Assembly: GCA_017591395.1 (NCBI GenBank)
Contig: WEDG01001378.1
Span: 1-64,000, forward strand
Source of the DNA: Schistocephalus solidus
Lineage: Eukaryota; Platyhelminthes; Cestoda; Diphyllobothriidea; Diphyllobothriidae
DNA: 64,000 nucleotides
Direction: 5' to 3'
The position numbers were made by a program, and so were the translations under genes. Below the pieces are notes generated by a model. The model searched no databases, had not been told where the DNA came from, and saw only the letters and a program-made list of their open reading frames with translations. Shown one piece after another: positions 21,952 to 32,700 of the stretch; position 1 is the stretch's first letter; each line of letters starts with the position of its first letter.

Positions 21952-23055
21952 TTGAGATGGCAAGACAGGATACTGGACAAGAAAGTCCTGGATTGGACCG
22001 GAATCCTCAGCGTCCACGCTATGCTGAGGCAAGTGCAACTGCGATGGAATGGCCATCTGGTGAGAATGGACGACGAGCGACTACTCAAACGACTTTTCTG
22101 CGGAGATGTCGCTACTGGTGCTCGCCAACAGGGAGGTCAAAAACGACGCTACAAGGACACTTTGAAGAAATCGCTGAAGCAACTGCAAATCAACCCGGCG
22201 ACCCGGGATGACCTCGCCCAAGATAGACTACCATGGAGAAGATCCGTGAAGACTGGTTCAGCAATCTATGAGGCCAATCGGATCGCCGCCGCCAAGACCA
22301 AAAGAGCGGCACGAAAGTCACCAGCGCCCCAGACCATCACCGTCGATGCCCAGGCCCTTCCAACATGCCCGCGCTGTCAACGCATCTTCCGCGCTCGAAT
22401 CGGCCTGGTTGGGCATCTTCGGACGCAATGCACCAACAATCCGACAATTCTAACTTCTACGTCAAATTCTGCCAACCCTCCTTCAGAATCCCATACCTTA
22501 ACTCCTGGCATCAATTCCATTACTCCCACCATCATAGAGACCACTTCCCAATACTCATCACCTGTTACCCCCAACACCACAACCACCACCGCCTTCGCCT
22601 TCACTACCACCACCACCACCACCATCAGCGATGGGAATTCCCTCCTAAACTGTCCTCAATGCGATCGCACATTCCCCTCACGCATCGGCCTTGTCGGTCA
22701 CTTGCGAATGCATCGTACAGAGACTGGTGAACCAGTGCCTGGAGCACTAACACACAGCAGAGATCGCCACCTCCACTGCCCTCACTGTCCCCGCGCATTC
22801 ACTCATCGCATGGGCCTATTCGGTCACATGCGCATCCATGACAGTGGAATACACCGCAATGCCGACAACACCGATACCCCATGCACACCCTCCGCTCCTG
22901 ACATTCTTACCGCCTCTGCCACCCCCACTACCATGAATGACATCCCCCCAGCCTCTACCGATTTCTCCTGCCCACACTGTACCCGCAACTTCAACTCACG
23001 CATCTGCCTGATCGGTCACCTGCGAATCCATCGCACGGAGGCTTGTGAACCAGTG
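21952..23055 (+). pseudogene. LINE copy A, RT C-terminus and four C2H2 zinc fingers
   Basis: A continuous frame of about 370 codons follows the RT. After a basic stretch ('GGQKRRYKDTLKKS') it has four C2H2-type fingers separated by Ser/Thr/Pro-rich linkers: CPRCQ...HLRTQC (22366-22431), CPQCD...HLRMH (22651-22713), CPHCP...HMRIH (22779-22841) and CPHCT...HLRIH (22971-23033). The first ends H-x4-C instead of H-x3-H. A fifth finger is seen in the copy at 56.5 kb. Fingers after the RT are unusual; R2-type elements carry theirs at the N-terminus. They may bind target DNA or the element RNA (inference). At 23056 the sequence switches to endonuclease sequence of another copy. Confidence 0.85.
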
Positions 23056-23661
23056 CAGAACACCGTCTCCTGTTGAACAACACCTTCTTCCGCCTTCCGA
23101 CGCGGGAGAAGGCCATGTGGATGCACCCTCGGCCGCGGCGCTGGCAGCTGATGAACTATGTTCTCGTCCGGATGAGAGACCGAAAGGACGTGCTGGTAAC
23201 CAAGGTGATCCGCGATGTCGATGGTTGGACAGATCACCACCTCGTCATCTCCCAAATGAGGCTCCGACTGCAACCCCGACGAAGGCCGCAAGGTAAGCAG
23301 CCGCCAGGTAAGTTAAATACACTTTTATTAAATTTGCCTGCTCACAGTTTTGATTTCAGCAACCAAATTACTCAGAAACTGGAGAACCTGCATGCTCCAG
23401 ATAATAACGCTACCGTGGAAACACGATTGTGCCAACTGCGAAGTCTGATCCAGTTCACCACCCTCGAAGTCCTCGGACGCGCACGCCGTCAACACCATGA
23501 CTGGTTTGACAACAATGACGCCGACATCAGCAACTTACTTGCGGAGAAGAATGGACTACACAAAGCCTACATGGACCTTTGGACTGACGCAACCAAAGCA
23601 GCCTTCTTCAGATGCCGCCACCTTCTACAGCAACGGCTGCGGGAGATGCAGGACGCCTGGA
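23056..23661 (+). pseudogene. LINE endonuclease fragment fused behind the zinc fingers
   Basis: From 23056 the sequence repeats the endonuclease from '[18 protein letters not shown]' through 'LLQQRLREMQDAW', matching 19815-20418 of copy A. It contains an intact 'DGWTDHHLV' and reads 'SNLLAEKNG' where copies A and B have a stop. It ends at 23661 in the UTR repeat. The junction lies between a finger ('EACEPV') and 'QNTVSC', where both parents share GAACACCGTCTCCTG, consistent with recombination or template switching at short similarity. Confidence 0.8.
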
Positions 23662-24215
23662 TCACACAACTGACTGGCTCGGATTGTGGTCGGATTGTGG
23701 TCTGATTGTGGGGGCGGGGGGAGAGTGAGGTCAACAGCTCAGCGCATTTTCCTCACTATAAACAATCTGACGCGCTTGAAACTATCACGGTGCACTAAAA
23801 ACCGTGACTTGAGAGGTTTCCAACTTACGGGATAACTTGGACCGCTTGTTCAGCGTGTTTTGTGTGTGTAGTGGCTGACTGGCGGTCTGAGAGTCAGGCT
23901 GCAATGGCTCCGTATTAATGTGGCCTTTATGGCACTCCCACTCCGTCAGATCCGAGCCAGGTGTGGTGGTAAGGCCCACAGGCGGCTCCGACCGGGCCAG
24001 CCACCTGCGTCCTCTCCCGCCTCCGGTCTTCTTGACTCTGTCGTGACACTGGGCTCAGGTGGAGGAGGAGGAGAGAGCGCGGTAGCTGCAGCGCAAGACT
24101 ACTATTACTTAAAACTAATTCACGCGCAAGTCACCGTCTCTGCACCACATTTCCGTGGAGCATACTGTGGACATCGTCGAAATCTACGGTCGAACTATCG
24201 TGAGTGTGTTGTAGG
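23662..24215 (+). repeat. LINE UTR repeat
   Basis: Same blocks and order as at 17.93-18.47 kb: ACAACTGACTGGCTCGGA, CTCAGCGCATTTTCCTCACT, AGTCAGGCTGCAATGGCTCC, TCTTCTTGACTCTGTCGTGA, GGAGAGAGCGCGGTAGCTGC and GTGGACATCGTCGAAATC. It ends at about 24215. Confidence 0.8.
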
Positions 24216-26344
24216 GACCTTACTCCGCGGTCTTCCATTCGTAGCTATGGTCGGTTTCTCCTGTGCGAACATCAACGACGGAGCTGAGGAAATGTTAGTG
24301 GAACGCTGGTAAGTGTTCGACCAGCTCAGTTGCAAGGCGTACGGTAAACGATAGACAGCGTCGCCTTGCCTCCCAGCCAAAAAAAGGGATTTGTGACTCG
24401 TGGCAGTGCTCTCCGCTAGGTAGGGCATAGGTTTCTGTGCATTGTGACCGTTAATATAATGTAGTTGTTTTAATGAACTTTTGGAAGTCTATGTTATCCA
24501 TGAGGACGTGAGGTATTTGCCAGCCAAATAGTCACTGTCTGTTGAAGGTTGGTTGTCAAAAAAACATATTGGTTATCAATTAGGTTAGTTCACTCCTAGA
24601 CAGGGCTTCGTTGTGGCACTATTCACTATCCTTGGAGCGTCACCAGCATCGGCGATGCCTTGGGACTCGAATCTTCAAAGGCCTAGTCATTATAGACACT
24701 AACAGCATCGAAGAACCGGGTGAGGTACCGCAAAACTGAAGATAACGTGAACACGCAAGTGCCTTCAAAGACGTGTAATAGCACACTGGAAAGGCCTGTC
24801 AAATTATCCACAATTATACGGAAAGTCAGCGAAGACTGTGTACCTCCTTTGGTAGTTTGCTTTTGCGATCATTACAGATACTAAAATTTTGCTTCGCTTC
24901 TATCAAAACTTAAATTTTGAAGTAATTTTGGCTAGTAAATAAAGATGGTGATACAACTGTTAAATGGAAATGTGGCTGCCTAAAGAATGCAAATTTCCAA
25001 GGATTCAGAAAAATGTTTTACTAATCTTATGACCAATACATGAGATAATTGACTACTTCTCAAGCACTTTAGGGAGTCCTAAAAAGACGAACAAATTGCT
25101 GGATCTAATCTTGACAAAGCGGATGCAGTAGACCTCGGAGGTTACAAGAAACAGTTGAACTGAAGTTGTCCCTTATTCTACCATTTGTAAGAGAAGTAGA
25201 AAGAAGAAGAAGCAGAAGAGCAGAAGGAGGAGTACAAGAAGTAGGAGTATAAGTAGGAGTGGGAGGAGGAGGAGGAGGTAAATAAATAAGTAAATGAGAA
25301 GAAAGCAAGATGTAGGATAATGAATCTCCAACAAAGGACATTGACAAACAAAAAGCGAATGAGTTGAAGACGAAAAAATTTTCAATAAGAATTATAAATG
25401 GCTATTAATGAGGAAGGCTACTGGACGTAAGTCTAGTCTCTGTTTTGTTAGGTTAGTAGTTGGGGCAGGCGGTCAAACTGTCAAACGATGCGACTAATGA
25501 CAATGCCAATAAAAGAAACATAAAGTAACAATCCTAAAGCCGCTAATACTTTGTCCCAGATATATAGCCCCAACTAATTTATTGATGCTCTCTGGTACAT
25601 ATAAATGTTCCGCGCTAATAAAATGGGCCATCTGTTGGCGATCTCTACCTGCGCTCCTCTGTTTATCTTCGCAACTTCTTATGATTTCATAAATTTTACA
25701 TGAGCACATCCCTTTTCCGCCTTCCTTTGCTAAAGGATATTTTCTCTAAATTCCTAGTAAGAAAAGTATGCAACAAAAAAACAAGCATGGGCCGTGCAAT
25801 GTCTTTTAATTACTATATCACAGTCGCACAAAACTGCAGCCGGAGTATATTTAGAGTGAAAGTTGTCCTGTCAGCCTCAAGTTGAGACTGATTTTCAGGT
25901 TCAATGTAAAGTAGTTCCTCTAGAACGGTCATTGAAATATGTGTAGTATTTGAAGTTCTGGATAAAAATTCCTTCTGATTAGAAACTCCCCTCTGTCTGA
26001 AAGATGAAACTGGGGAATATTTCGGCTTGCTTCCTAATAAAAGTCGAATGTTTCGGGAAATAGGACCATAAAGACCCGGCACGTCAGCAAACTTAGGACA
26101 AAAATTTTCCATGCTATATTCAAGTAATCTGTGCAAAACATGTCAAGCTCCTCTCCATGATATTTAGGTCATATGTCATTTAAGTGAAAACATACTGTCT
26201 ATGGTATCGTGCCACAGTAGAAATGCTAGCCGAAAAGAACTGAAAATGAGCGAAGAAGAGGCAAGTTCGGTAAAAGAAGGATTATTTCCCGTGGAAACAT
26301 TTTCTGTGGTGACCAGTGACTAATAAATCCGCTCCTGAATTCCA
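24216..26344. other. No gene recognised; purine-rich tract
   Basis: Positions 25190-25285 are a GA-rich purine tract (AGAAGTAGAAAGAAGAAGAA). The rest is AT-rich with scattered short frames. The minus-strand frame 25813-26136 resembles no family I know. Confidence 0.45.
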
Positions 26345-26440
26345 GCTTCATAAGGCCCGAGGTTGGATAGTGGCTGGCTGAGGATGCTTATAGTTCAGAA
26401 ACGGTTATTCCTAGCTCCCTTGTAATCGGGAATATTTATT
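26345..26440 (+). mobile_element. Degenerate SINE body
   Basis: GTGGCTGGCTGAGGATGC ... CAGAAACGGTTATTCC and CTCCCTTGTAATCGG follow the hammerhead-containing body. The core is CTGAGGA, which still fits CUGANGA, and GAAA. Stems I and II are largely lost. No head or tail is recognisable. Confidence 0.5.
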
Positions 26441-27167
26441 TGGATTTTCTTTCTACAAGGGACTTCATCCTCTATGGAAAAATCAGCAAAATAGGTAGAA
26501 TGCGAAGATCGATACTGAAAAATTGTGCGGGAGTCGTAGAACTCTTATGGTAACTCAGTAAATTCAAGCAGCTATACATTCTTCACTCAGTTCGATGACA
26601 TTAAAGAATGTTACACCGTCTTGAGTGATTTCAAAAGAAGGAATTATACTAGGAGCCTTTCAAGCTGAAGTAGATTCCAAGACGTCCAGGCACCCAAATA
26701 CAAAGCAAAACTTCAAATAAACCATAGGCTGTTACTGGTTATTACTGTCTTTTCGCACCCCATTTCATTCTATCTTATTAGCACAGAGGGAACAAAGGTA
26801 ACCTGTCACCACCCGAATAATAGAAGATACTTATCCGAAAAACGTTCAGAGGTGGCAGTTTAAACTGATTTTTAACGGAGAATGAGTTCCATTGTCACGT
26901 ATTGGCTTGGTGTCACTGGGTTGCACGAAAAGTTTAAACGTGAGATGCACCTCAATTTCGCGCGGATTCATCTTTAAAAAAGTTCTTTATGCATTATAGG
27001 AAGAAAAGGGTACAGTTATATGACCGCAAAAGCAGATACTCATTATCAGGGGGTAAAAGAATGTGAATCTTATTCATTTATGCGCTCCCAGTCTGTGCTG
27101 TCAGTAGCCGAAGCTCCTAAAGATATGGTGTTTGTGCTGATATAGTACCACTTATTCCTTAGTTCTG
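26441..27167. other. Nothing recognised
   Basis: No supported gene or shared repeat. Confidence 0.45.
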
Positions 27168-27338
27168 TTATTTGAAAAAATCGTTGAGATTTAAGGATTC
27201 AATGTGAAGGTGACTTTTTTGGTCCAGATCTTGAAGCAAGACAGGCGTCTGGAAGCAATTCGCCCTTCCACAAAAGCTGTAACTCCAGGCAGAACTCTGA
27301 CGTCTCGATTTCGCAGAGGGTGCTTCACTGTTGAGCCC
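27168..27338 (-). CDS. Possible terminal exon (low confidence)
   Basis: On the minus strand an acceptor (CATCGTCCAG|GGG, exon start 27338) gives phase-0 reading 'GLNSEAPSAKSRRQ' ... 'HIESLNLNDFFK' to a TAA at 27168-27170. It lies 266 bp downstream of the exon candidate 27605-27694, which ends in phase 0, so the two could join. The pyrimidine tract before the acceptor is weak. Another minus-strand frame through the same DNA is also open, so the choice is uncertain. Family unknown. Confidence 0.25.
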   Translation of the reverse strand, partial: GLNSEAPSAKSRRQSSAWSYSFCGRANCFQTPVLLQDLDQKSHLHIESLNLNDFFK

Positions 27339-27604
27339 CTGGACGATGCGACTCCAATTGCTATAAATACTAAAAGAAGCCAAAATGGCAGGTCAATTAG
27401 CGGAAAGCACAAAACTTTAAAGAAAATTATCACTTCTATATTCAGCTCTGTGCGTAGTATGAAGAATAATGTTAGAAGTTCCTCTAAGAAACTTGAAGTT
27501 CAGTAGGAAATTCGAGATAGTAACAAAATATAACATCTCCTTGTTATACCGCTAACGGGACGTGAACTTCCTTTCTACACATCTTCCTTAGATAAGACAC
27601 CTAC

Positions 27605-27694
27605 CTTCATACAACAAATAGGAACATCAAACACAGAAGTGGCCTCATTGGCAAACTGGGCGTCACACAACGCACAAATGGTCAGTTCCACTTC
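27605..27694 (-). CDS. Possible 90-nt internal exon (CxxC-containing)
   Basis: The acceptor TTTTTTCATATTCAAAG|GAA and donor ATGAAG|GTAGGT enclose exactly 30 codons in phase 0 on both sides. The peptide starts 'EVELTICALCDAQFANE' and ends 'PICCMK'. A CxxC and a CC pair hint at a metal-binding module. I do not recognise the family. Both splice borders are good, which makes this the best-bounded exon candidate in the region. Confidence 0.35.
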
Positions 27695-27766
27695 CTTTGA
27701 ATATGAAAAAAACACGTCTTCCCGCAGCAGCGGTACTATAGAGGATCTGGAGATAGGAAAACCCAC

Positions 27767-28784
27767 TTGAAATGGGCCAGCATTTCCACCTCGTTAGCGC
27801 AAATTTCAGTCGATGCTGTCATGGATGGATGTAAAAAAGTGCCTGCGTGTAAGGCTCATGACCAGCTGGTTGAAGACTGGAGAAGAATCGAACACGTTGA
27901 GTCAGCCAGTCCTCTTGGTGCACAGACATCTCTGATTCAAAACTGAGAGATTCACTGCGCAATAAGGCGAACAGAAAAGCTCTCAGTGTGTGTTCTTTGT
28001 CAGTACTTGCACAGATAACAGACTTATTCGATCTATTCTGTGCCTGCTAGCTGTGCCGTGTACGACTTTATCCAATCCTAACAGCACGCCGGTTAAGGAA
28101 GTGAAGGGAACGATCAATTACCATGCATCTTTAGGTTATCCGAATCTATTAACTTCTCACTGTGGGTATCGTAGCTCAATTTGAACGCCTGTTAGGTCAG
28201 GAATAAGGACTACAATACACAAATGAAGTTTCGTTAGACTCGTAATTTTCGGATGAAAATTTTAACTTTTGATATGCATATGATGTTATGTGTGACCTGG
28301 ATGGATCCTTAAAACCATTTACTCATACAAAAAACTGTCAGGAGGGGGTTTTTCTACGAAAGGAAGAGGCCGTGATGGAGTGAGTATTACGATAGCACAG
28401 AAAATACCTCGTTTTGGCAGACAGTGGAAAACTCATAAACCTCTTCGTTTATACCTAACGATAAACACACTGAAACCCCCTGATAGCTACAGGAAGATCA
28501 AATCAAAAATTCTCGTTTATTTACTACAGCCCTATGAAAACGGCACCAGGCACATTCTATTAGACCCTCACATTTACGAAATGCGTCCCTAGACTTTTAG
28601 GTTATATATTTGTTCTGCTTAGGGACGTCAGTTGCAGCGGCATACTAGCCTCCTTCAACAGTAAACAGTAAGATTCGTTAAAGCGCATTTCGATTGCAGT
28701 TTGCTGTCTGGAAAGAGCACTCGGGAAAGTTGACAAATTTTTATTCACTTTTGGATTTCAGCTACCAAAAGCAAATGAACATGA
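27767..28784. other. Nothing recognised
   Basis: Short frames only, with no shared repeat or RNA gene seen. Confidence 0.45.
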
Positions 28785-28860
28785 CCAGCAATATCAAGGG
28801 AGACTGGAATGTCCATTTCTGGCTCGTTAGCTGTCCTCAACCAGTCATACCCAACCTCAA
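28785..28860 (-). mobile_element. SINE body fragment (minus strand)
   Basis: The minus strand reads GGTATGACTGG, then a damaged hammerhead-like segment (TTGAGGA core, GAAA, TGGACA, TTCCAGTC at 28802-28846), and TCTCCCTTGATATTGCTGG. The first C of the core is lost. It abuts the head of the plus-strand copy that follows. Confidence 0.65.
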
Positions 28861-29140
28861 CAAGTTCGTGGCTCAATGGTTAGAGTACTGAACTTTTGCT
28901 CAACAGGTCGCGAGTTAGAGCCTCGGGTGCTGCAAAACTGGGGTTAGATATGACTGGCTGATGACGGTTAATGAGCCAGAAATGGCCGTTCCAGTCTCCC
29001 TTATCGCTGTCGACAAAGGTTCATCTGTCTATGATACTGGCCGTTGTGTGGTTGTTGGCAGGGCTCGAAGGTGAGCCTCAAGGCAGAACGAAATGAGTGG
29101 GTTCCGTTAGCGATCGGTGAGCGTTCATCATCGAATTTCA
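28861..29140 (+). mobile_element. Near-complete SINE
   Basis: The head has A box TGGCTCAATGG (28870-28880) and a B-box region GAGTTAGAGCCTC (about 28911-28923). The body with the hammerhead-like motif (28952-28996) and a 3' tail (GGGCTCGAAGGTGAGCCTCA, GCGATCGGTGAGCG) follow. Length is about 280 bp. Confidence 0.8.
28952..28996 (+). ncRNA. Hammerhead-like motif in SINE
   Basis: Stem I is GACTGG with CCAGTC, six Watson-Crick pairs. Cores CTGATGA and GAAA are intact. Stem II is GGTT-AATG-AGCC, where a C-to-T change is kept as U-G. Stem III is TGGCCG and the UH position TT. Confidence 0.55.
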
Positions 29141-29439
29141 GCTCCCATTAGGTTCTGGTGCAGATGTGAGCACCTTAAATTTGCAATCGTTCGAAAGACA
29201 ACACTCTAACCCCATTAATTGCTCTCGAAAAATCCAAATACCTTACTTTTTCCAATAACAAATGTGCCACCAGGCTGCTCTAGATGGGGAAGATATTTTC
29301 TACTACGGGAAAGGCCTCTGTTTCAAAGGGCATTTAGGTAAACCGTTCCAAACAGGTGGGTTAGGTCTGCTCAGTCATGAGGTGAACGGTAACAAAACAA
29401 ATGATCTGTTTTTGCTAAACGGAATACCGAGAAAGCCAA

Positions 29440-29720
29440 ATAAGAGTGGGGCGGATATTTCTGGCTAACCAGCCGTAATCAGCCGGCCAAATCTAAACCC
29501 CAGGTTTGCAGCACCTGAGATTCAAATCCGGGATCATTAGTCATTGAGTGAAGTATTCTGCCATTGAGCCATGGGCACGTTTTCCTATCGGTTGTGATCG
29601 GGACTATTCATTAGTTTTAAATTGTGTTTGCCTGTTGGGTTACGATTCATACTAGTCCCGTTGTGCCTTCACGTGCAGTATGGAACTCCACAGGCAGTTG
29701 CATAGTGACAAAAAAACAGT
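29440..29720 (-). mobile_element. Diverged SINE (minus strand)
   Basis: The minus strand carries head (A box TGGCTCAATGG near 29563-29573, B-box-like GGATTTGAATCTC near 29520-29532), body and tail (AGGCACAACGGGAC). The hammerhead core has decayed to CTGATTA and AGAAAT. Confidence 0.65.
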
Positions 29721-30289
29721 AGCTTAATCATAAAAGGTAATTAACTGTATGAAGCATCTCTTATCATTCAGAAACCGGCTCAAGCATATTGACCAATATT
29801 CCCCATTAAAAAGGAACGACCTTAAGCAAAATGAATACGGCGAACAATCCGAAAATAGGGTCAAAGGACTAAACTTAATTTTATAAGCAGGTAAAGCCAG
29901 TCTGCGAAAAACGGAGTAAATGAACGATGCAAGTAGGATAACGTTGTAAATAACTCCTTTAGTTAAGTTTGCATGTAAATACTCTTCAAAAACTATGGTG
30001 GTTAGCCAATAGCCAAATATTTGATCGTAGATTCCTGCTTGGTTTCACGAGAATTGACTGCATTTTTCCATTTTGCCATTCTTTGATATGTGGTTGACTA
30101 AAGCCAACTGGATTTCGCTTGATTTTACCGATATGGTTGTCACACGAATGAAATTTTGCCTTGGATGGGTCAGTGATTAATAAATTTGCAAAGGATTTTA
30201 CCATGCAATCATCAGCGTACTATTTGGTTTGTATCAAGTGAACATTTCCTCCATAAACTGTGTCTGTCTTTTTTAGGCATGATGGATTC
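29721..30289. other. Nothing established
   Basis: A minus-strand frame at 29986-30204 is preceded by codons reading YADD-C, but no other RT block follows, so I do not call it. Confidence 0.4.
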
Positions 30290-30500
30290 CGTTGAGTTTC
30301 AGAGTTTCAGTGCTTTCAGTGCTTTCAATCGCTTACTACTCATGTATCAGAACTTTAAAAACAAGATACTTCTTGGAAGCATTTTCCGAAGTAGTGAGTG
30401 CTTGGACCTGCTTGCTAGTGCCTTTTGGGTCATATCGTAGATTCACCCAAACATGAAACCTCATCTTTGCGAAGAATGAACGTCCACAACGAAAGCTCAC
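30290..30500 (+). pseudogene. Ancient protein-coding repeat, copy 2 (unknown element)
   Basis: The plus strand reads 'NRLLLMYQNFKNKILLGS' and 'SSECLDLLASAF', then DNA ending GAAGAATGAACGTCCACAAC. This parallels the minus-strand sequence at 4140-3965. Copies are diverged to a similar degree along their length. Family not recognised. Confidence 0.45.
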
Positions 30501-31339
30501 GATGCATATGCTCTGGATCAATTTAAAAACGTTTATCAACAAGTTACTGTTTGAGAAACCGGTATAATCAGGTATGTCGCTGCCGGGCGTCTATGTGCGT
30601 TACCTTTTTATAAGACGGATTCAATGGAAAAATTTGAAATTTCTGTCATTTTTTCACTTTGATTAAAGGTAGTTATAATTTTGCTGCTGCAGACGAAATA
30701 ATTCTCTTTTAGCTTAATACGGGAGTCATTTTCGCTAATTTACTTACTTTTGTCTTCGTTATACGATTGTACATGTCAGACAGAGCTGCCATATAAATGT
30801 CAAGTTATTGCTCCAAATTTTAATTTTCTGCGCGTTCCGTTTCTAAATTACGCACTTAAGGAAACTAGAGCCTATAAAAGTATATTATCATAGACTTAAA
30901 AGTTAATATAACCATTTGCTGGTGGGCTTTTTCGTGGTAATTTATGGAGTATTCACCAAGGGCAAAAATGTTGAAAATTTTAATCAGGGGATTTCCTGAA
31001 GGTGTTGGTAGTGCGTTTTGAGGTAGGAACTCCCGTAGATTTGCAAAACGGACTCTTTGAAATCGACAAAACATCCGGGTTTCTAACAGTAACTTGCTTG
31101 TTTAAATCCTGCTTCATCAGGTTTACGTAAAGGAAAAAATCACTTTTTAAGTGCGGCAAGTGCCGTTTGCTAAAACTGTCGCATTTTATCACTCATCTGT
31201 CGTTGAAAAACACGCACGGACGTGCCTGAGTCTAATGTAATGATTATTTTCAGTCAAATTTATAAACATTTTGACTGATAAAATTATGTATGAACACATT
31301 TTGCAGGCAAAAAGGACATTTTCCAGAAGAAGTGAAATG
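30501..31339. other. AT-rich, nothing recognised
   Basis: Short frames without support. Confidence 0.45.
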
Positions 31340-31425
31340 ACTAAATAAATAGAATAAACGAAAAAATAAAAAAATATAAATAAACGAATAAATAAAATAA
31401 ATGAATAAATAAAAATATTAAAATT
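31340..31425. repeat. A-rich (AAATAAAT)-type tract
   Basis: About 85 bp of AAATAAAT/AATGAATAAAT variants on the plus strand. Confidence 0.8.
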
Positions 31426-31489
31426 GCTAATGTATATTTCCGCCACCATGCATCATGTGCTAGCGTATTGGTTTTCCTGAGCCGAGTAA

Positions 31490-31755
31490 CGACAGAGACC
31501 ATGGAGACCGAAATGACCATTTCTGGTTCGTTAGCCGTCATCAGCCAGTCATACCATACCCCAGGTGATTCACCACTCGAGGTTCGAACCAGGGACCTGT
31601 TGATTAGAAATCCAAAGCTTTACCCCACGGCGCCTATAGTGCCTATAAGAATGCCTATACTACTAGCCGTTGTGCAACTACTGGCGGGGCTCGAGAGTGA
31701 GCCCTAAGGCAGAACAGAACATGTGAGTCCCTTAAACGATCGGTGAACGATAATC
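31490..31755. mobile_element. Two SINE pieces in opposite orientation
   Basis: Positions 31640-31490 on the minus strand hold a head with a good B box (GGTTCGAACCT) and the body. Positions 31640-31755 on the plus strand hold a 3' tail (GGCGGGGCTCGAGAGTGAGC, AACGATCGGTGAACG). A body next to a tail of opposite orientation implies rearrangement or nested insertion. Confidence 0.7.
31506..31550 (-). ncRNA. Hammerhead-like motif in SINE
   Basis: Minus strand: stem I GACTGG with TCGGTC (two wobbles, otherwise paired), cores CTGATGA and GAAA, stem II GGCT-AACG-AACC (one mismatch), stem III TGGTCA, which keeps its self-pairing through G-U, then TT. Confidence 0.5.
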
Positions 31756-31904
31756 AACTAATACCCAGACAATTGTCGGCTTGGATCACCCAGCGTACTC
31801 TAAAAGCGCATCTGGGCGTCACATTAGACGTGAGTGGGCGAATTCCGTCCACACCGATAATAAAGTCTGCTATGTAGCCCATACATACTAAAAACTCGAT
31901 ACTT

Positions 31905-32700
31905 TGTAAGCTCTATGAGACAGCAGGCAACCGAGATTTGGGAGGCAGATAAAGCGAAGCATTGGATAGTCAAAGAACTGAGTCTTACCAGGAATACGAG
32001 GACTGGCACTATACGTAACAATGGGTTCGGTCTATGGATGGCGATTTTCCAGCGAGATCGCAGGAGGCTAACGAGACGTTTGCGTTTTAATCGGTCTGCA
32101 TATCCTCTTCAGCTGCGCAACGTGAAATTGTATGTAAAGCGTTTGTCCGTACCATGAAGATGGTTTGATGGTGAACACCTCGTTCATTATCGCCAGCTGG
32201 CTGAGTATTGCCTATACGACTGTGAGCAATTTTTTGTGTAAGACATCATCCTTGTTCAATGAGGGCGTCAGATCCCAACATTGGCAGCTGTTTCTCTGTC
32301 AGTTACGGTGAAGACAGGTAGTGTGCAGCTTGCAGTTTTTGGGTGCCGTTGAATCAGGCAGATTTCGGCAGGGCTGATGTTTTGTTTTCACCCCGGCAAA
32401 AAATATTTTTTTAATTGATAACGCTATTCTATTGAGAAATGGCGCATGGCAGGCATCTGAGATTTGCAAGGCAGGTAAAACAAACCATTGGATCGCCGAA
32501 TGTTTGAGTGAACCCAAACGTACTGTTAGGTTATGACTTCAACTATAGGTAGCAGTGGGCTCGGATCCAGAGAGCAGTTATCCAGGGATAAGGAAAGTAT
32601 GTGATCGTGGGAGGCTTCTCAATGAGAAGCTTGCAGTTTAATTGGCCCGCATTCCATTTGGTTTCGCAATGTGAAAGCGGATTTCAGGCATTTGTTCGTA
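31905..32700 (+). repeat. Diverged direct repeat pair (possible Penelope N-terminal region)
   Basis: Positions 31905-32160 and about 32430-32700 align in direct orientation. For example GCAACCGAGATTTGGGAGGC with GCATCTGAGATTTGCAAGGC, AAGCATTGGATAGTC with AACCATTGGATCGCC, and later GCGTTTGTCCGTA with GCATTTGTTCGTA. They lie upstream of the Penelope-like element at 33.0 kb, and a basic peptide 'RRRLTRRLRFNRSA' is encoded. Assignment to Penelope is a guess. Confidence 0.35.

Noticed and set aside
25173..25385. Leucine- or proline-rich membrane-protein-like frames on the minus strand
   Set aside because: They derive from the purine-rich GA tract and occur in two frames at once.
29986..30240. YADD-C codons on the minus strand suggesting an RT
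   Set aside because: No other RT block is found on either side; a four-residue match is easily chance.
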